Below the pieces are notes generated by a model. The model saw only the letters and a list, made by a program, of their open reading frames with translations. It was not told the DNA's origin and did not search any database. Below, piece after piece: positions 42,393 to 51,365 of a stretch of DNA of 64,000 bases; the first letter of the stretch is position 1, and every line of letters begins with the position of its first letter. Source of the stretch: DATBSK01 sp964501785 (GTDB lineage Bacteria > Actinomycetota > Acidimicrobiia > IMCC26256 > PALSA-555). Made by a program: the position numbers and the translations under genes. The stretch is taken from contig CAZCUD010000015.1 of NCBI GenBank assembly GCA_964501785.1, positions 39,806-103,805 on the forward strand. The letters run 5' to 3'.

Positions 42393-42794
42393 TCAGGCCG
42401 CGCGCGACTCGGTGGTCGCGTCGCGCCCGAGGATGGCGCGCGCCTTCGCGGTGCCGGCGGCGACGACCTCGTCGGCCTTCACCTGGAGCTGCTCGAGCGC
42501 GGGCTCGATGCGGCCCCACACGTCGCTCACGAAGGGCTCGACGCGCTCGGCGACCTTCGCGACCACGGGCTCGACGCGCTCGCGCACGTCGTGCACCAGG
42601 TCCCCGACGCGGTCCTTCGCGTCGTCGGCGGTGCTGCGGGCCGCGGTCGTGGCCGTGGTGCGGGACTCGCCGACCTGGCTCCTGGCGGCGTCGACGGCCT
42701 GCTGCGTGAGCTGGGCCGCCTGCTGGGCACCGAGGACTCCGACGCCGACGGCGGTGTAGGCGGCGTCCTGGACGCTCTTGCGGACCTCGTTCAT
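42393..42794 (-). CDS. Phasin/HBHA-like amphipathic coiled-coil protein
   Basis: 133 residues from ATG 42794 with GCAGGAG about 9 nt upstream. After a short N-terminus with a small hydrophobic patch (AAYTAVGVGVLGAQQAAQL) the rest is long amphipathic helix with heptad character and many Arg/Glu/Val residues (DRVGDLVHDVRERVEPVVAKVAERVEPFV). Such proteins bind lipid droplets, polyhydroxyalkanoate granules or membranes. A classic promoter and a strong terminator suggest high monocistronic expression. No polymer synthase gene is near. Confidence 0.7.
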   Translation of the reverse strand: MNEVRKSVQDAAYTAVGVGVLGAQQAAQLTQQAVDAARSQVGESRTTATTAARSTADDAKDRVGDLVHDVRERVEPVVAKVAERVEPFVSDVWGRIEPALEQLQVKADEVVAAGTAKARAILGRDATTESRAA

Positions 42795-42828
42795 GGGGAT
42801 GACTCCTGCTTCGGGGGTGATGCTCACC

Positions 42829-42857
42829 ACCGTACGCAAAGTGCATCACAGTTGCAA
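42829..42857 (-). promoter_or_regulatory. Promoter TTGCAA-17-TACGGT for the phasin-like gene
   Basis: On the minus strand TTGCAA (42852-42857), a 17-nt spacer and TACGGT (42829-42834) precede a leader of about 30 nt that carries GCAGGAG. The best vegetative promoter match in the window. Confidence 0.65.
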
Positions 42858-42961
42858 GCATTTGTGACTCGGTTCACAAGGTCGGGCTCACGGCGAGACC
42901 GTGCTCGGGAGCATTCGCCCCCGGCCGGTCGAGGTTCGGCGGAGACGGCCAGGGGGGTCGG

Positions 42962-42967
42962 TACGCT
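42962..42967 (+). promoter_or_regulatory. -10 hexamer TACGCT for the membrane GT2 operon
   Basis: TACGCT is followed by 8 nt and ATG 42976. Confidence 0.55.
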
Positions 42968-42975
42968 CCGCGGCC

Positions 42976-45900
42976 ATGACGACGCCCCCGCCGAGCGCTC
43001 CGCGGCCCGGCCTCGACGGGGCGCGGGCGACGGGCGCGGCCCCGCCGGTGGTCGCGGTGGTCGTCACCCGCAACCCCGGTCCCTTCCTCGAAGACGCGCT
43101 CGCGTCGTTCCGCACCCAGGACTACCCGGCCCTGACCGTGCTCGTCGTCGACGCCGGATCCGAGCGCGACCCGACCGCTCGGGTCGGCGCCGCGATGCCC
43201 GGGGCGTTCGTCCGTCGGGTCGGCGGGGAGCCGGGGTTCGGCGGCGCGGCCAACGAGGCGCTGGCGGCGGTCGACGGCGCGGCCTTCTTCCTCGTGTGTC
43301 ACGACGACGTGGCGCTCGATCCCGACGCGGTCCGCATCCTGGTCGAGGAGGCCTACCGGTCGAACGCGGGCATCGTCGGCCCCAAGCTCGTGCGGTCCGA
43401 CGATCCCGGCGTCCTCCTCGAGGTGGGGCGAGCGATCGATCGTCTCGGTGGCTCGCACACCGGGATCGAGCCCGACGAGGTCGATCAGGAGCAGCACGAC
43501 GCGGTGCGCGACGTGTTCTACGTCTCGAGCGCGGTGATGCTCGTGCGCGCCGACCTGTTCCACGAGCTCGAGGGGTTCGATCCCGATGCATTCCCCGGGT
43601 CGGAGGACCTCGACCTCTGCTGGCGCGCCCGACTGGCGGGCGCGCGCGTCATGGTGGCGCCGGACGCGCGGGCTCGTCATCACGAGGCGGCTGCCGAACG
43701 CGCGCCCGAGGACGCGCCGGATGTCAGGTCCGTGGCCCGTCGACGCGTGCGCGTCGTCCTCACCTGCTACTCGTTTCGCACGCTCCTCTGGGTGGTCCCG
43801 TTCGGCGTGATCCTCTCGTTCGTCGAGGCGATCGTGTTCTTCCCGACGCGTCGTCGTCGTGCGGCCTGGGCGGGCTTCAGCGCGTGGTGGTGGAACCTGC
43901 TGCACCTCGGACGGGTGCGCGCGGCGCGCCGACCGGCCCAGCACGCCCGGGCGATCCACGACTCGGAGCTGCACGAGCTCCAGGTCGGCGCCGCGTCGCG
44001 CTTCGGGGCGTTCCTCAGCCACCATCATGCCGACGATCGGCTCGCGTCCCTGGGGGAGCGGGGTCGCTTCATGGTCGAGTCGGTGAGCGAGGCGTTCCGC
44101 ACGCCCGCCGCCTACGCCGCGCTCGCCGTGCTCGTGGTGCTGGTCTTCGGGTCGCGCGACCTCTTCACGCAAGGCGTCCCGTCGGTAGGCACGATGGTGG
44201 ACTGGCCCGGGGTGAAGGCGCTCGTGGCCGAGCTCACCTCGGCCTGGCGTCACACCGGGATGGGATCCACGGACGCCGGTCCGCCCGCCTTGGGCCTCAT
44301 GGCCGCGTTCGGCACGGTGCTGCTCGGGTCCGTCGGTCTCGCCGAGACGCTCACCGTGGTCGGCAGCTTCGTGGTTGGCGCCGTCGGCGTCTTTCGGCTC
44401 GCACGGGCGCTGGCGTGCTCGCCGGGCGCGGCCGCGACCGCCGCGATCGCCTACGTCCTCGTGCCGGTGTCGCGCAACGCCGTCGCCGGCGGACGGCTCG
44501 GGCCGCTGCTGCTCTTCGCGCTGCTGCCGTTCCTCGTCCTCCTGCTGGTGCGCGCCGGTGGCTTCGCCGGACAGCAGGGCTCGTCACGGCGCCCGCTGCT
44601 CGGTCTGGCGCTGGCGACCGCCCTGGCGACGGCGTGGTACCCGCCGGCAGCCGCCGCGGTCGTCGTGGTGGCGTTGGTGTGGCTCGTCGCGTCGCTGCTC
44701 GCGGGCGGCGCCGCCGCGGCGGCCCGGGCGCTGGGCGCGTCGCTCGTCGGTGTCGCCGGAGCGGCCGTGCTGCTCGCACCGTGGACGGTGACGCTCGTCG
44801 CGTCGCGAGGTGATCTCGCGGCACTGGGGATCGGCTACCACTCCGGCCTCGACCTCGCCGAGGTCGTGCGCTTCGAGTCCGGTCCCGCGGGTGCGGGGAT
44901 CGCGCCCCTCGGGCTGCTCGCGGCCGCGTTGCTGGCGCTGGCGCTGACTCGGGGTCGCCGGCTCGAGTGGGCGGTCCGGGCCTGGGCGCTCGTCGTCGCG
45001 GGCTTCGCGATCGTCTGGCTGCCCGCCGAGCTCGCGCCATCGGCGGCGGTGGCCGCGCCAGAGGCCGGCCTGGCCGTCGCCGCGCTCGGCGTCGCGGTCG
45101 CGGTCGGGCTCGCGGTCGGGTCGGCGGGGCGACCGGGAGCCGAGGAGCCCGACCGGTCGGCCCGGTCCCGACCGTCGACCCGGCTCGACTGGCGGCGCGG
45201 GCTCGTCGTGGTGTGCATCGGCGGTGTCGTCCTCGGCGGCTTCGGCTTCCTGGCCGACGCGTTCGGTGGCCGCTGGGGCGCGCCGGATGGCGACTGGGCC
45301 GAGGAGCTGTCCTTCACTGCGGACGCGACGTTCGAAGGGCAGTTCCGCATCCTCTGGATCGGCGACCCGGACGTGCTGCCGCTCGACCCGGTGGAGGTCG
45401 ACGACGAGATCGCCTGGTCGATGACGCGGAACGGTCCCGGCGACGCGCGCGAGCTGTGGCGGGCACCGGTGCACGACGCCGACGACGTGGTGACGCGGGC
45501 GATCGAGGTGGCCCGCGGCGGTGACACCAACCGCCTCGGCCGCCTCCTGGCGCCTGCCGGGGTGCGCTACGTGGCCGTGCCCCTGCGCAACGGACCCGAC
45601 GGTGCGCCGGGCACCCGGGTGCCGTCCGTCACCGCGGCCCTCGCCGACCAGCTCGACCTCGCGCGGCTCCGCAGCGAGTCGGGGCTGGTGCTGTACCAGA
45701 ACGAGTCGTGGGCACCCGCACGCGCGACGACCGACGCCGACGTGCCGACCGGCGACGTCGCCCCGCTGCCGAGCGCGGTCGGCACCGATCTGGTCGGTGC
45801 CGAGCCGCTCGAGGGCGCAGCTGCCCCCGAGGGCACGGTGCTGCTCGCCGAGGCGTTCGACGACGGGTGGAGCGCGACGGCGGGTGAGGGCACGCTCGAC

Positions 45901-46188
45901 CACGGAGCCGCGTTCGGTTGGGTCAACGGATGGGACCACCCTGCCGCGGGGTCGGTGTCGATCGCGCACGACGGGCAGGCCCAGCGCTACCTGCTGCTCG
46001 GCATCGAGCTGCTCGTCTGGGTCGCCGCGCTCGTCTGGTGGAGCCGGGGGCGGAGCCGTGATCGCTCCGCGCGCATCGCCGCGCTGCGCCAGGAACGGCT
46101 GGAGCGGGCGCCGCGGCCGTCCGACTTCTCGGCGCAAGGCGACCTGGCCGGCCTCGACGACCTCGACGGCTTCTGGGACGAACAGTGA
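42976..46188 (+). CDS. Large membrane glycosyltransferase family 2 protein
   Basis: 1070 residues. Residues about 25-290 are a GT-A domain (VVVTRNPGPFLEDAL, VVDAGSERD, CHDDVALDPDAV, GSEDLDLCWRARLAGA). Then a membrane pair near TLLWVVPFGVILSFVEAIVFF and, from about residue 375, many hydrophobic helices up to about 770. A large extracytoplasmic region of about 280 residues follows, and a final helix (LLLGIELLVWVAALVWW) near 1020. It could glycosylate a lipid carrier and move or extend the product across the membrane. The next gene overlaps by GTGA. No close named homologue is recognised. Confidence 0.85.
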   Translation: MTTPPPSAPRPGLDGARATGAAPPVVAVVVTRNPGPFLEDALASFRTQDYPALTVLVVDAGSERDPTARVGAAMPGAFVRRVGGEPGFGGAANEALAAVDGAAFFLVCHDDVALDPDAVRILVEEAYRSNAGIVGPKLVRSDDPGVLLEVGRAIDRLGGSHTGIEPDEVDQEQHDAVRDVFYVSSAVMLVRADLFHELEGFDPDAFPGSEDLDLCWRARLAGARVMVAPDARARHHEAAAERAPEDAPDVRSVARRRVRVVLTCYSFRTLLWVVPFGVILSFVEAIVFFPTRRRRAAWAGFSAWWWNLLHLGRVRAARRPAQHARAIHDSELHELQVGAASRFGAFLSHHHADDRLASLGERGRFMVESVSEAFRTPAAYAALAVLVVLVFGSRDLFTQGVPSVGTMVDWPGVKALVAELTSAWRHTGMGSTDAGPPALGLMAAFGTVLLGSVGLAETLTVVGSFVVGAVGVFRLARALACSPGAAATAAIAYVLVPVSRNAVAGGRLGPLLLFALLPFLVLLLVRAGGFAGQQGSSRRPLLGLALATALATAWYPPAAAAVVVVALVWLVASLLAGGAAAAARALGASLVGVAGAAVLLAPWTVTLVASRGDLAALGIGYHSGLDLAEVVRFESGPAGAGIAPLGLLAAALLALALTRGRRLEWAVRAWALVVAGFAIVWLPAELAPSAAVAAPEAGLAVAALGVAVAVGLAVGSAGRPGAEEPDRSARSRPSTRLDWRRGLVVVCIGGVVLGGFGFLADAFGGRWGAPDGDWAEELSFTADATFEGQFRILWIGDPDVLPLDPVEVDDEIAWSMTRNGPGDARELWRAPVHDADDVVTRAIEVARGGDTNRLGRLLAPAGVRYVAVPLRNGPDGAPGTRVPSVTAALADQLDLARLRSESGLVLYQNESWAPARATTDADVPTGDVAPLPSAVGTDLVGAEPLEGAAAPEGTVLLAEAFDDGWSATAGEGTLDHGAAFGWVNGWDHPAAGSVSIAHDGQAQRYLLLGIELLVWVAALVWWSRGRSRDRSARIAALRQERLERAPRPSDFSAQGDLAGLDDLDGFWDEQ

Positions 46189-47627
46189 GCGATCGGGTGC
46201 GCCGCATCGCGGCCGTCGTCGTCCTCGCCGTCGTCGGGGCGGGCGCGATCGTGCTCGCGGGGCGCGACCCGGAGTCCCGCTCGGCCGCAGCGGCCGCGCG
46301 CCAGCCGGTCGACGGTCCGACCGTTCCCTCGGAAGACGCGGTCTCGTCGGTCTGGTACTGCGCGGAGGGGACGTCGGCCGCTGCGGGTCGGGCCCGCGAG
46401 ACCGTCATCATCGGCAACCTCGAGGCCCGACCGATCGACGTCGCCGTGACCGTGATGCCGGGCGGAGACGCGCCTCCGCTGACCGAGTCCTACGAGCTGG
46501 TCGCGTACGAGCAGCGCCGGGTCGAGGTGGCGGGGATCGCCGAGGCGCTCGAGCCGGGCGTCGTGGTGGAGGCGTTCGGCGGTCGCGCCGTGGTCGAGCA
46601 CGAGATCCAGGGGTTCCGCGACGACGTCGCCGTCGGTCCGTGCGCGCGCACCGCTTCGACCCACTGGTACTTCGCCGAGGGCTCCACCGAGCGCGGCGCC
46701 CAGGACTGGCTCGCGCTCTTCAACCCCTTCGGCGACGACGCCATCGTCGACGTCACGTTCGTCGACGACGGCGGGCTCCAGTCGCCCGAGGGAGGTCAGG
46801 CGATCGTCGTGCCGCGCCGATCGCGCGTGTCGCTACCGATCCACGACGTCGCGCGCCGCCAGGGTCAGCTCGGCGTGTCGGTGCAGGCCCGTTCCGGGCG
46901 GATCGTCGCGGAGCGCAGCGGGTTCTTCGACGGCACCGACACCCGCACCGGGGTCACGCTCGCGCTCGGCGCGACTGGTGGCGCGACCCGTTGGCGCTTC
47001 CCGATCCTCGACACGAGCGAAGGGACGGCCGAGTCGGTCTCGGTCGCGAACTTCACCGAGGACGCGGCCCAGGTCGAGGTGCGGGTGCTGCTCGACGGCG
47101 TCACGGCGCTGCCGCCCGAGACCGTGCGCCTGACCGGGAACGCGATCCAGCGGATCGACGTGGGCGCGCGGGCGAACACCGGAGAGGCCTACGCAGTCGA
47201 GGTCACGTCCGTCAACGGCACGCCGGTCGTCGCCGGCGCGTTCGGCGCGTGGGCGGCCCCGTCACCGGTGACCGGCGTCGCCACGACCCAGGGATCGGCG
47301 TTCGGGTCGGTGGTGTGGGCGTTCGCCGTGGGTCGGCTCGACGCCGACGGCGAAGCCGTCATCAGCGCCCTCAACGTCAGCGGTCGGGCGCTCACGGTCC
47401 AGCTCTACGCCTACACGCGTGGTGATCCGCAGAGCCCGGCGAGCGCGCCCGCCGAGGCGCTGCCGCCGGGCGAGCGAGCGAGCTTCTCGCTCGGCGAGCG
47501 CGACATCGGCCCTGATCAGGTGATCGTCGTTCGCGCCGACGGGCCGATCGTCGTCGGCCGCGAGGTCCTGGGGCCGGGCGCGTCGATCGCGCCCGGGGTG
47601 CCGTTCACGCCCCTGAGCGAGCGGTGA
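46185..47627 (+). CDS. Membrane-anchored extracytoplasmic protein, DUF5719-like
   Basis: 480 residues from GTG 46185. An N-terminal signal-anchor (IAAVVVLAVVGAGAIVLAG) is followed by a beta-rich exported region with repeated motifs of about 110-150 residues, including VWYCAEGTSA, HWYFAEGSTERGAQDWLALFNPF and SVSVANFTEDAAQVEV. That W-x-F/C-AEG repeat matches the DUF5719 family of actinobacteria (name from memory), whose role is unknown. Coupled to the membrane glycosyltransferase, it may be the envelope acceptor or a scaffold for it. Confidence 0.75.
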   Translation: MSDRVRRIAAVVVLAVVGAGAIVLAGRDPESRSAAAAARQPVDGPTVPSEDAVSSVWYCAEGTSAAAGRARETVIIGNLEARPIDVAVTVMPGGDAPPLTESYELVAYEQRRVEVAGIAEALEPGVVVEAFGGRAVVEHEIQGFRDDVAVGPCARTASTHWYFAEGSTERGAQDWLALFNPFGDDAIVDVTFVDDGGLQSPEGGQAIVVPRRSRVSLPIHDVARRQGQLGVSVQARSGRIVAERSGFFDGTDTRTGVTLALGATGGATRWRFPILDTSEGTAESVSVANFTEDAAQVEVRVLLDGVTALPPETVRLTGNAIQRIDVGARANTGEAYAVEVTSVNGTPVVAGAFGAWAAPSPVTGVATTQGSAFGSVVWAFAVGRLDADGEAVISALNVSGRALTVQLYAYTRGDPQSPASAPAEALPPGERASFSLGERDIGPDQVIVVRADGPIVVGREVLGPGASIAPGVPFTPLSER

Positions 47628-47631
47628 GTCG

Positions 47632-48099
47632 ATGTTGGTGATCGTGGGCATCGCCGCCGTCGTGGCGCTCGCCGCCGCGCTCGTCGCGTGGCGCCTGCGC
47701 GCGAAAGCGCTGCCCGCGCCGCCGCCCCGCGACGCGTACCCGATCCCTCGTCAGCTGCGCCGTGGCGACTTCCCCCGTCCCGACGCGCCGTGGCTGGTCG
47801 CGTACTTCTCGTCGTCGACGTGCGCGTCGTGTCAGGGGCTCGGACCGAAGGTCGCGGCCCTGGAGTCCGGCGAGGTGGCGACCAGCGAGCTGTCGTTCGA
47901 GACCGAGCGGGCGTTGCACGACCGCTACGAGATCGAGGCGATCCCGATGGTCCTGGTGGCGGACGCGGACGGCGTCGTGCAGCGCGCGTTCGTGGGCGCC
48001 ACGACGGCGACCGACCTGTGGGCCGCGCTGGCTGCGGTGCGCGATCCCGACTCGGCGCCCGACTCGGGGCCCGGTGCGCTCGGGAGCGCGGGGGCGTGA
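47632..48099 (+). CDS. Membrane-anchored thioredoxin-like protein
   Basis: 155 residues from ATG 47632, 4 nt after the DUF5719-like gene. An N-terminal helix (VIVGIAAVVALAAALVAWRL) anchors a thioredoxin fold with the redox motif STCASCQGLGPK, EIEAIPMVLVADADGVVQRAFVG (cis-Pro in IPM) and a short Ser/Pro/Gly tail. The CASC motif differs from CGPC of thioredoxin and suits a thiol oxidoreductase working outside the membrane. It may keep cysteines of the upstream envelope proteins in the right state; this is inference. Confidence 0.82.
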   Translation: MLVIVGIAAVVALAAALVAWRLRAKALPAPPPRDAYPIPRQLRRGDFPRPDAPWLVAYFSSSTCASCQGLGPKVAALESGEVATSELSFETERALHDRYEIEAIPMVLVADADGVVQRAFVGATTATDLWAALAAVRDPDSAPDSGPGALGSAGA

Positions 48100-48100
48100 G

Positions 48101-50137
48101 CTAGCGAGAAGCGCGCGTGCGGGTGGTGCGCTTGCGGCTGATGGTGCGGCGTTCGGTGCCGCCGTTGTCGGCGGGGCGCATCTCGACGACGGTGCCGTCG
48201 GCCCGCTTGACCTTGCGGTAGCCGCCGACCTTGCGGCCCATCGCCGAGTCGACGATCTGCCCGACGTCCTCACCGCTGAGCGTCTCGCGCTCGAGGAGGG
48301 CCTGCGCGACCGCGTCGAGGCCTCGCCGGTGCAGGCGCAGGATGCGTCGGGCTCGCGCCTCCTCCTGGCGGAGGATGTGCTCGACCTCCTCGTCGATCAC
48401 CCGGGCCGTCTCGTCGGAGTAGTCGCGGGTGTGGACGAGGTCCTCGCCGAGGAAGACCGGCCCGCTGCTGCCCCAGGCCATCGGGCCGATGCGCTCCGAC
48501 ATGCCCCACTCCCGGACCATCTTGCGCGCCATCTCGGTGATGCGCACGAGGTCGTTCTGCGCGCCGGTCGAGAGGTGGCCGAAGACGAGGTCCTCGGCGG
48601 TGCGGCCGCCCAGCGCGACGACGATCGAGTCGGCGATGTACTCGCGCTTGTAGATGTGCTGCTCGTCCTCGGGCAGCTGCTGGGTGACGCCGAGCGCCAT
48701 GCCGCTCGGCAGGATCGTCACCTTGTGCACGGGGTCGGCGTGGTCGAGGACGTAGGCGAGCACCGCGTGGCCACCCTCGTGGTACGCGATGACCTCCTTC
48801 TCCTCTTCGCTGATCGCCATCGAGTCGCGCTTGAGGCCCATCAGCACGCGGTCGCGCGCGGCTTCGAAGTCTTCGCGCTCGACGACCATGGAGCCTCGCC
48901 GCACGGCGTGCAGCGCGGCCTCGTTGACCAGGTTGGAGAGGTCGGCCCCGGCCATGCCGGGCGTGCCGCGCGCGATGACCTCGACGTTGACGTCGGACCC
49001 CATCTTCTTGTCGCGCATGTGGACCTGCAGGATCTTGACCCGCTCCTCCAGCGTGGGGAGCGGGACCATGATCTGCCGGTCGAACCGGCCCGGACGCAGC
49101 AGGGCCGGGTCGAGAACGTCGGGACGGTTGGTCGCGGCCATCATCACGATGCCCTCGGTGGCCTCGAAGCCGTCCATCTCGGCGAGCATCTGGTTGAGGG
49201 TCTGCTCGCGCTCGTCGTGGCCGCCGCCGAGGCCCGCACCCCGCTTGCGACCGATCGAGTCGATCTCGTCGACGAAGATGATCGCGGGCGCCTGCTTGCG
49301 CGCCGTCTGGAACAGGTCTCGGACGCGCGCCGCGCCGACCCCGACGAACATCTCCATGAAGTCGGAGCCCGTCACCGACACGAACGGCACGCCGGCCTCA
49401 CCGGCGACGGCGCGTGCGATCAGCGTCTTGCCCGTGCCCGGCGGGCCGACGAGCAGCACGCCCTTGGGGATGCGGGCGCCGATCTGCTTGAACTTCTGCG
49501 GGTACTTCAGGAAGTCGACGACCTCGGCGATCTCGGTCTTCACCGGGCCGTAGCCCGCGACGTCGTCGAACGTCGTCTTGGGCTTCTCGGTGTTGTAGAC
49601 CTTCGCCCGGCTGCGGCCGATGTTCATGACCGCGCCCATCTGCCCCTGGGCCCGGCGGCTCATCCAGACGAAGAACCCGATGATCAGCAGCGCCGGCAGG
49701 AGCAGCGGGATGAGGTCGAGGAAGAAGTTCGAGCCCTGACGCTGGTACTCGAGGTCGACGTCCTGCTCCTCGAGCAGGGTCAGGTCCTTCTCGGGCAGGT
49801 CGTCGGTCGGGCCCTCCGAGGCGAAGTCGGTCGTGCCGCCGACCTTGGACTTGAACTCACCGGTCAGCTCGCCGCTCGACGGGTCGTACTCGACCTTCTC
49901 GACGTTGCCGTCCTGCACCTGGTTGCGGAACTGCGAGTAGGTGAGCTCCTTGGTCGACCCGTCGTCGATCGAGAACACGTTGGTGAGCGCGAACACCCCG
50001 ACGAGCGCCAGGATCAAGAGCCACGGCAGCATGCGCGACCACGACGGCGGCCCGGAGTTGGGCGGGCGCTCGCCGGGACGGCGCTCGGGTCCGCCCGCGG
50101 GACGGCCCGGCGGCATCTCGGACGGGGGGCGACTCAA
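48101..50137 (-). CDS. ftsH: ATP-dependent zinc metalloprotease FtsH
   Basis: 678 residues. Two membrane helices (about 37-55 and 139-158) flank an extracytoplasmic domain. The AAA module has Walker A GPPGTGKT (231-238), Walker B IIFVDEID (286-293) and ATNRPDVLDPALLRPGR with the arginine fingers. The zinc site is HEGGH (453-457) plus a later Asp. It degrades misfolded and regulatory membrane proteins. The start is TTG 50137, preferred because TGGAG lies 8 nt upstream; an ATG seven codons later is the alternative. It ends 1 nt from the convergent thioredoxin-like gene. Confidence 0.96.
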   Translation of the reverse strand: MSRPPSEMPPGRPAGGPERRPGERPPNSGPPSWSRMLPWLLILALVGVFALTNVFSIDDGSTKELTYSQFRNQVQDGNVEKVEYDPSSGELTGEFKSKVGGTTDFASEGPTDDLPEKDLTLLEEQDVDLEYQRQGSNFFLDLIPLLLPALLIIGFFVWMSRRAQGQMGAVMNIGRSRAKVYNTEKPKTTFDDVAGYGPVKTEIAEVVDFLKYPQKFKQIGARIPKGVLLVGPPGTGKTLIARAVAGEAGVPFVSVTGSDFMEMFVGVGAARVRDLFQTARKQAPAIIFVDEIDSIGRKRGAGLGGGHDEREQTLNQMLAEMDGFEATEGIVMMAATNRPDVLDPALLRPGRFDRQIMVPLPTLEERVKILQVHMRDKKMGSDVNVEVIARGTPGMAGADLSNLVNEAALHAVRRGSMVVEREDFEAARDRVLMGLKRDSMAISEEEKEVIAYHEGGHAVLAYVLDHADPVHKVTILPSGMALGVTQQLPEDEQHIYKREYIADSIVVALGGRTAEDLVFGHLSTGAQNDLVRITEMARKMVREWGMSERIGPMAWGSSGPVFLGEDLVHTRDYSDETARVIDEEVEHILRQEEARARRILRLHRRGLDAVAQALLERETLSGEDVGQIVDSAMGRKVGGYRKVKRADGTVVEMRPADNGGTERRTISRKRTTRTRASR

Positions 50138-50188
50138 TGCGTGCTCCAGGTGGTTCGGGGAGACCGGCTGGCCCCTCCCTCAACGCCC

Positions 50189-50194
50189 ATCGTA
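50189..50194 (-). promoter_or_regulatory. -10 hexamer TACGAT upstream of ftsH
   Basis: TACGAT on the minus strand, 51 nt before the TTG start, leaving a leader of about 45 nt that contains TGGAG. Confidence 0.4.
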
Positions 50195-50235
50195 GGGCGC
50201 TGATTCCGGCTCCGTAGCGTCGGATCGACCGCAGG

Positions 50236-50241
50236 TACGTT
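50236..50241 (+). promoter_or_regulatory. -10 hexamer TACGTT, leaderless start of the CPBP protease gene
   Basis: TACGTT is followed by CGCGGG (6 nt) and ATG 50248. Confidence 0.5.
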
Positions 50242-50247
50242 CGCGGG

Positions 50248-50982
50248 ATGGATCCGGGCGCGCCTCCGCCACCGCCCGCGCCGGCGGGCCCGTCGGGCGG
50301 GCGGACCGAGGCGCCGGTGCGCTGGGGCGTCCCCGACGTGCTCATCGCGTGGGTCGTGGGGGTCGTGGCGGGGCTGATCGTCGGCGCACCGTTCGTCGAC
50401 GCCGACAACGAGATCCCGCCCGCGGGGATCGCGGCGTCGCTGTACGCCCAGAACGTCGGGATCGTCGTCGCGCTCCACGTCATCGCGCGGATGAAGGGCC
50501 GGGGCAGCCTGGGGGCCGACTTCGGGCTCCGCCTCGACCTCCGCTCCCTCTGGTGGGTCGCGGTCGGCGTGGGCGTCGCCATCGTGGGCAACCTCCTGGT
50601 GCTGCCGCTCACCGACCTCGCCGGGCTCGACGACTCCGCCCAGGACGTCGTCAACAAGTTCGAGGCCGCATCGACCGGGGTCAAGGCGCTCCTCTTCCCC
50701 GGCGTCGTGCTCCTCGCCCCGATCGCCGAGGAGCTGTTGTTCCGGGGAGCGCTCCTGCGCTCGCTCCAGCGGCACTGGAGCCCGGCGATGGCGGTGTTCG
50801 TCTCGGCGCTGGTCTTCGCCGTCATCCACCTCGTCGACCCCGACACCTACTACTACCTCCCGGCCTTCCTGCTCCTCGGCCTCGTCAGCGGCTGGCGGGC
50901 GGTGGTCTCGGGCGACCTGCGCCAGTCGATCTACCTCCACGCCGGGTTCAACCTCGTGGCGTCCCTGCTGATCGTCACCTGA
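50248..50982 (+). CDS. CPBP family intramembrane metalloprotease (Abi/CAAX type)
   Basis: 244 residues with about six to seven membrane helices. The three family motifs are present: EELLFRG (Glu-Glu-x3-Arg), FAVIHLVD with the first His, and HAGFNLVAS for His-x3-Asn. The Pro-rich N-terminus is cytoplasmic. The family cleaves prenylated or membrane-bound substrates in eukaryotes; in bacteria it includes immunity and regulatory proteases. It is divergent from ftsH, but no functional link can be read. Confidence 0.9.
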   Translation: MDPGAPPPPPAPAGPSGGRTEAPVRWGVPDVLIAWVVGVVAGLIVGAPFVDADNEIPPAGIAASLYAQNVGIVVALHVIARMKGRGSLGADFGLRLDLRSLWWVAVGVGVAIVGNLLVLPLTDLAGLDDSAQDVVNKFEAASTGVKALLFPGVVLLAPIAEELLFRGALLRSLQRHWSPAMAVFVSALVFAVIHLVDPDTYYYLPAFLLLGLVSGWRAVVSGDLRQSIYLHAGFNLVASLLIVT

Positions 50983-51085
50983 TCGGTCCGATCCCCTCGA
51001 TCCGGGTCCCTCGGCCGAGCGCTCAAGTTCCGGGCGCCCGGGGCCGATGCAGGTCGTGGGAGGAGCGCCGTCGGTCGACGGCGCC

Positions 51086-51134
51086 GGGGAACGCTGGGAA
51101 CTTGGGAACCGCTGGGAATCTGGGGAGGCTGGGG
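51086..51134 (+). repeat. Six G-runs in the leader of the zinc-ribbon gene (G-quadruplex candidate)
   Basis: GGGG, GGG, GGG, GGG, GGGG and GGGG runs are separated by 5-7 nt (units like GGGAACNCT), meeting the G3+N1-7 rule for a quadruplex several times over. The last run directly precedes ATG 51135, and the GGAGG ribosome site lies inside the array. Confidence 0.6.
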
Positions 51135-51305
51135 ATGAGCTGTCCGTCCTGTGTCCAGGGCTCGATCATCGAGATCCACATGCGCGTCTCGGGCGCCGAC
51201 CTGACGTTCCGTCGGTGCGGTCGCTGCGAGGCGCAGACCTGGGAGGCGCCCGAGGAGGGCGTCGTGCCGCTCACGCGGGTGCTGGAGCTGGTCCAGGCCG
51301 GCTAG
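51135..51305 (+). CDS. Zinc-ribbon microprotein
   Basis: 56 residues. Two CxxC knuckles, MSCPSCVQGS and FRRCGRCEAQTW, spaced about 22 residues apart form a rubredoxin-like zinc ribbon. The rest is a short acidic segment ending in a helix (VVPLTRVLELVQAG). GGAGG lies 8 nt before the ATG. The small size and lack of other domains suggest a nucleic-acid or protein-binding adaptor. Function unknown, though such proteins are common in actinobacteria. Confidence 0.8.
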   Translation: MSCPSCVQGSIIEIHMRVSGADLTFRRCGRCEAQTWEAPEEGVVPLTRVLELVQAG

Positions 51306-51365
51306 CGGCCGGATGCGCGCTCGGTGATCCCGCTTCCGTGAACCCGGGGCGCGGGAGCGCCCTGG

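Noticed and set aside
42795..42975. A WhiB-type regulator expected from mycobacterial synteny beside cofD
   Set aside because: The 181-bp gap has no frame with the four-Cys WhiB pattern; it holds only divergent promoters.
41340..44813. Plus-strand open frame of over 1100 codons across cofD and the phasin-like and GT2 genes
   Set aside because: Low-complexity Arg/Gly/Asp composition and real genes in other frames.
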